Below, piece by piece: positions 60,995 to 64,000 of a DNA stretch of 64,000 nucleotides (position 1 is its first letter; each line of letters opens with the position of its first letter). The stretch comes from an uncultured Acetatifactor sp. (GTDB lineage Bacteria; Bacillota; Clostridia; Lachnospirales; Lachnospiraceae): NCBI RefSeq assembly GCF_910585425.1, contig NZ_CAJUCP010000005.1:1-64000 (forward strand), read 5' to 3'. The notes beneath the pieces are model-generated. The model was not told where the DNA came from. It did no database searches and saw nothing but the letters and a program-made list of their open reading frames with translations. Position numbers and translations under genes: made by a program.

Positions 60995-61483
60995 ATGAAC
61001 GCAAAAGGAACTGTATTCAAATACGGAGACAATGTAGACACGGATGTCATCATCCCGGCCAGATACCTGAACAGCTCAGACCCTGCGGAGCTTGCGGCCC
61101 ACTGCATGGAGGACATCGACGGGGATTTCATCAAGAGGGTGAAGAAGGGAGACATCATCGTGGCGGAGAAGAACTTCGGCTGCGGATCCTCCAGGGAGCA
61201 TGCGCCCATCGCCATCAAGGCCGCGGGGGTAAGCTGTGTCATCGCGGAGACCTTTGCCAGGATCTTCTATCGCAATGCCATCAACATCGGGCTGCCCATC
61301 ATCGAGTGCCCGGAGGCTGCCAGAGGGATCGGGGCAGGGGATGAGGTGGAGGTGGACTTCGACTCCGGCGTCATCACCAATGTGACCAAGGGCACCAGCT
61401 TCCAGGGTCAGGCCTTTCCGGAATTCATGCAGCGGATCATCTCCTCTGAGGGGCTGATCAACTACATCAACAGCCAATCGTAG
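60995..61483 (+). CDS. leuD: 3-isopropylmalate dehydratase small subunit
   Basis: The 162-residue protein starts MNAKGTVFKYGDNVDTDVIIPARYL and has KNFGCGSSREHAPIAIKAAG, the swivelling-domain substrate loop of the aconitase family. It forms the enzyme with LeuC. The ATG at 60995 follows GGAGGAGG; the open frame upstream to 60917 is not coding. It lies 220 bp after leuC. Confidence 0.95.
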   Translation: MNAKGTVFKYGDNVDTDVIIPARYLNSSDPAELAAHCMEDIDGDFIKRVKKGDIIVAEKNFGCGSSREHAPIAIKAAGVSCVIAETFARIFYRNAINIGLPIIECPEAARGIGAGDEVEVDFDSGVITNVTKGTSFQGQAFPEFMQRIISSEGLINYINSQS

Positions 61484-61517
61484 GATTCAGACCGAAACAA
61501 ATAGAAAATATGTACGA

Positions 61518-61680
61518 CAGAGCCTTGCAGACTACAGTCCACAGACTGCGAGGCTCTGTTTCCTCATAGGAGGCAAAACCTCCTGAGGAAGGATGGAGAC
61601 GCTGTGGAACAAATGGCCCTTCGGGACAATGTTTACGGAGGGAAAACGCTCCCGGAGGAGCGAGATAGTTCACATGTGAA
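61518..61680 (+). ncRNA. Candidate structured leader upstream of the MATE gene
   Basis: Four consecutive structures are visible. CAGAGCCTTGCAG (61518-61530) pairs with 61546-61558 with one G-U. TTCCTC/AGGAGG pairs with CCTCCT/GAGGAA (61560-61590) around CAAAA. CGCTCC/GGAGCG (61647-61662) has a CGGA loop. TTCACATGTGAA (61669-61680) is a perfect palindrome. The first stem may simply be a leuD terminator. The whole does not match a riboswitch I can recognise, but its density of stems before an exporter suggests a regulatory RNA. No ORF with a ribosome binding site is present. Confidence 0.4.
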
Positions 61681-61698
61681 AGGGATTGGAAAAGGATT

Positions 61699-63069
61699 AT
61701 GGAAAAGGCTTCTTCCAAAAAATACGAAATCGATATGTGCAATGGCCCGCTGCTGGGCAAAATCATGATATTCTACGTACCGCTGATGCTGTCGGGCATC
61801 CTGCAGCTCCTCTTCAACGCGGCGGATATCGTGGTGGTAGGGCGTTTCGCGGGAAACCAGGCCCTGGCGGCGGTGGGCTCCACCGGATCGCTGACGAACC
61901 TCCTGGTGAACATCTTCATCGGGCTTTCGGTGGGCGCGAATGTGCTGGTGGCCCGCTATTATGGCGCGAAGCAGGACATCCAGCTGAAGGAGATGGTACA
62001 GACTGCCATCGCCACCGCTCTGGCGGGAGGAATCATCCTGATATTCCTTGGCTTTTTCCTGGCCAGGCCGGCCCTGGGCTGGATGGGCACGCCGGATGAC
62101 GTGATTTCCCATTCGGTTCTCTATATGCGCATCTACTTTGCCGGAATGCCGTTCATGATGGTGTATAATTTCGGCAGCGCTGTACTGCGGGCAGTGGGAG
62201 ATACCAAAAGGCCTCTCTACTACCTGCTGATTGCAGGCGTGGTGAACGTGGTTCTGAACCTGGTATTCGTAATCGTCTTCCACATGGGCGTGGCTGGCGT
62301 GGCCACGGCTACGGTGGCCTCCCAGGCCATCTCCGCCGCGCTGGTGGTCAGATGCCTCATCTTCACGGACAGCCCCTACCGCCTGGAGCTGAAAGGGATG
62401 AAGATTGCGCCGGACAAGCTGCTCAGGATGATTCAGATTGGCGTTCCGGCAGGCATGCAGGGAGCGCTGTTCTCCATCTCCAATGTGCTGATACAGTCCT
62501 CCGTGAACAGCTTCGGCTCCACCGCCATGGCGGGGAACACGGCGGCCAGCAACATCGAGGGCTTTGTCTACACGGCCATGAACGCCTTCTACCAGGCTGC
62601 CATCAGCTTCTGCGGCCAGAACTACGGAGCCAAGAAATACAAAAGGATCGGCAGGATCCTGCTGATATGCGAGCTGCTGGTGGTGGCGGTGGGCCTGGTC
62701 ATGGGAAATGTGGCATATCTGCTCGGCGGTACGCTGTTAAAGCTCTACACCGTAGACCCTGCTGTAATCGAGTACGGCATCCTGCGGATGAGAATCATCT
62801 GCGTGCCTTATTTCCTCTGCGGCCTGATGGATGTGGCTGTGGGAGCGCTGCGCGGCATGGGCTATGCCATCATGCCCATGCTGGTATCCCTGACCGGGGC
62901 ATGCCTGTTCCGGGTGGTGTGGATATACTCCGTCTTCCGCAGCTACCATACGCTGGAGTGCCTGTATTATTCCTATCCTATCAGCTGGGGCCTGACCTTC
63001 GCGGTGCATCTGGTGTGCTTCCTGATAGTGTACAAGAAAGTGCTGAGGCGCAATCCCGGAGTGGCATAA
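61699..63069 (+). CDS. MATE family efflux transporter
   Basis: The 456-residue protein has about 12 hydrophobic helices. Its start PLLGKIMIFYVPLMLSGILQLLFNAADIVVVGRFAG is typical of MATE proteins. It also has VGANVLVARYYGAKQ and, in the second half, AFYQAAISFCGQNYGAKKYKRI. It exports cationic drugs or metabolites using a Na+ or H+ gradient. AAAGGA precedes the ATG. It is 10 bp before ruvA and may be co-transcribed with it. Confidence 0.95.
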   Translation: MEKASSKKYEIDMCNGPLLGKIMIFYVPLMLSGILQLLFNAADIVVVGRFAGNQALAAVGSTGSLTNLLVNIFIGLSVGANVLVARYYGAKQDIQLKEMVQTAIATALAGGIILIFLGFFLARPALGWMGTPDDVISHSVLYMRIYFAGMPFMMVYNFGSAVLRAVGDTKRPLYYLLIAGVVNVVLNLVFVIVFHMGVAGVATATVASQAISAALVVRCLIFTDSPYRLELKGMKIAPDKLLRMIQIGVPAGMQGALFSISNVLIQSSVNSFGSTAMAGNTAASNIEGFVYTAMNAFYQAAISFCGQNYGAKKYKRIGRILLICELLVVAVGLVMGNVAYLLGGTLLKLYTVDPAVIEYGILRMRIICVPYFLCGLMDVAVGALRGMGYAIMPMLVSLTGACLFRVVWIYSVFRSYHTLECLYYSYPISWGLTFAVHLVCFLIVYKKVLRRNPGVA

Positions 63070-63079
63070 GGAGAGAGAC

Positions 63080-63691
63080 ATGATAGCATATGTAAAAGGA
63101 ATCGTTGAGGATATAACGGAAGACAATGCCGTAGTGGATGTGGGCGGTATGGGATACAATATAAGGATTTCCGCTGACACGGCAGCCAGGCTTCCGGGCA
63201 TCGGGGAGACAGTGAAGCTGTACACCTATACCAGCGTGCGGGAGGATGCCATACAGTTGTTCGGTTTCCTGTCCAAAAACGACCTGGACATTTTCAGGAA
63301 ATGCATCACTGTCAGCGGCATCGGGCCCAAGGGCGGACTGGCGATCCTGTCCGTGCTGGACGCGGATTCCCTGCGGTTCGCCATTCTGTCCGGAGACGTA
63401 AAGGCCATAACCAAAGCGCCGGGAATCGGGGCCAAGACGGCGGAGCGATTGATTTTGGAGCTGAAGGGAAAAATCAAGGTGGAGGACACCGCCATCGGCA
63501 TGGAAATCCAGGGAACACAGGCTGCGGGCGCGGCTGCGATGGACAGCCCCCAGAAGAGGGAGGCCGTGGAGGCGCTGGTGTCCCTGGGCTATGGCCAGGC
63601 GGAGGCCGCAAAGGCGGTGAACGCCATCGAGGGCATCGAGGCTATGGACTCCGGGGCAGTGCTGAAGGCAGCGCTGAAGAAGATGTTCTGA
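63080..63691 (+). CDS. ruvA: Holliday junction branch migration protein RuvA
   Basis: The 203-residue protein has the N-terminal OB domain (MIAYVKGIVEDITEDNAVVDVGGMGYNI), the helix-hairpin-helix domain with ITVSGIGPKGGLAILS and ITKAPGIGAKTAERLILELK, and the C-terminal three-helix domain that binds RuvB (VEALVSLGYGQAEAAKAVNAI). It binds Holliday junctions as a tetramer. A terminator follows within 70 bp and no ruvB is found in the rest of the window. It is 10 bp after the MATE gene. GGAGAGAG precedes the ATG. Confidence 0.96.
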   Translation: MIAYVKGIVEDITEDNAVVDVGGMGYNIRISADTAARLPGIGETVKLYTYTSVREDAIQLFGFLSKNDLDIFRKCITVSGIGPKGGLAILSVLDADSLRFAILSGDVKAITKAPGIGAKTAERLILELKGKIKVEDTAIGMEIQGTQAAGAAAMDSPQKREAVEALVSLGYGQAEAAKAVNAIEGIEAMDSGAVLKAALKKMF

Positions 63692-63758
63692 AAGCTGTTC
63701 TGACGAAAGGCCTTTCCAATCTGGTGGGCGGCAAAATGAAAATCTTCCATGCAGAAAA

Positions 63759-63792
63759 AACGGCGGCTCCGATTTCCGGGAGCCGCTGTTTT
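63759..63792. terminator. Terminator after ruvA
   Basis: CGGCGGCTCC (63761-63770) pairs with GGAGCCGCTG (63779-63788) with one G-U, flanked by AAAAAA on the left and TTTTG on the right. It ends the MATE-ruvA unit and could also end the convergent gene. Confidence 0.8.
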
Positions 63793-63853
63793 GGGCGTGA
63801 TTACGCTTGCCTGTACGCTCGTTTTCCCTTGCCGTGGCGCGGCAGAAAGTCCC

Positions 63854-64000
63854 TTACTTGACGGGGGTGACGATAGGCTTGCCGTCCTGATCCACCAGTA
63901 CAGTCAGCCCGGTGCCATTCGCCTTATTATGGGAAGCCATCAGGTAATTCACGCCGGTTTCCGTATCCACTATGACCTTTGCCACATTTACGATGCCCTG
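63854..64000 (-). CDS. DUF6440-like small protein (3' part, truncated by the window edge)
   Basis: Forty-eight C-terminal residues are visible: VIVDTETGVNYLMAS, then GTGLTVLVDQDGKPIV before the stop at 63854. The pattern VDxxTGVxYL...GLTxLxDxDGKPI is that of DUF6440 proteins, small clostridial proteins often with a lipoprotein-like N-terminus. The start lies beyond base 64000. The function is not known. Confidence 0.65.
   Translation of the reverse strand, partial: QGIVNVAKVIVDTETGVNYLMASHNKANGTGLTVLVDQDGKPIVTPVK

Noticed and set aside
61467..61766. Minus-strand open frame over the structured leader of the MATE gene
   Set aside because: It overlaps the start of the MATE gene, lacks a ribosome binding site and is better explained by paired repeats.
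1..64000. tRNA, rRNA and tmRNA genes
   Set aside because: No cloverleaf-like segments with the TTCGA/TTCAA arm or rRNA landmarks were noticed on either strand; a covariance-model scan would be needed to exclude them fully.

Overview
The window looks like chromosomal DNA of a gut-type Gram-positive anaerobe in the class Clostridia, most likely family Lachnospiraceae. This rests on the mix of families (DUF4364, PadR plus DUF2812, two DUF1703-type AAA proteins, clostridial-type LeuC/LeuD, a long SbcC, a Rho with an extra low-complexity segment), on strong AGGAGG-type ribosome binding sites, and on a GC-rich backbone cut by two clearly AT-rich islands. No species can be named from the sequence alone. 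No tRNA, rRNA, CRISPR array, integrase or complete transposase was recognised.

Region 1 (1-4970) is AT-rich accessory DNA. It holds a small JAB/JAMM-like protein, a short ORF, a decayed frameshifted fragment and a large YobI/KAP-like membrane P-loop ATPase. It ends abruptly at about 4970 inside a polysaccharide deacetylase gene that has lost its 5' part, including the TFDDG metal/catalytic motif.

Region 2 (5.0-18.6 kb) is GC-rich backbone: a DUF1703 AAA fragment, a GH38 alpha-mannosidase, a GNAT acetyltransferase, a Suv3-like RNA helicase, a UvrD-like helicase, an alkyltransferase-like protein, a P-loop kinase, and a three-gene set of MFS-like, membrane and secreted SH3-like proteins. It is rich in short tandem repeats and dispersed intergenic repeats.

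Region 3 (18.6-32.95 kb) is an AT-rich surface polysaccharide locus. It opens with an orphan AbiEi-type regulator behind a pair of hairpins. It then encodes several GT4 glycosyltransferases, an EpsG-like polymerase, a GT2 enzyme, a glycosyltransferase frameshifted at a G6 tract, a further GT-A-like enzyme, a three-domain nucleotidyltransferase-kinase-SIS fusion, a Wzx flippase and a HAD phosphatase. The fusion and the HAD protein together supply the four reaction types expected for a heptose-like NDP-sugar pathway. No initiating phosphoglycosyltransferase and no Wzz/kinase pair is present, so the cluster depends on genes elsewhere.

Region 4 (33.3-64 kb) returns to GC-rich backbone. It contains a full DUF1703 AAA protein, two small genes, SbcD/SbcC, an autoregulated PadR-DUF2812 operon, a phosphohexomutase, a NYN-LOTUS protein, RarA, DUF4364, malic enzyme and Rho. 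A sugar block follows (L-fucose isomerase, ROK kinase, ManA, two Gfo/Idh/MocA oxidoreductases), then a DMT exporter, LeuC/LeuD, a MATE exporter behind a structured leader, RuvA without an adjacent RuvB, and the 3' part of a DUF6440-like gene running off the right edge.
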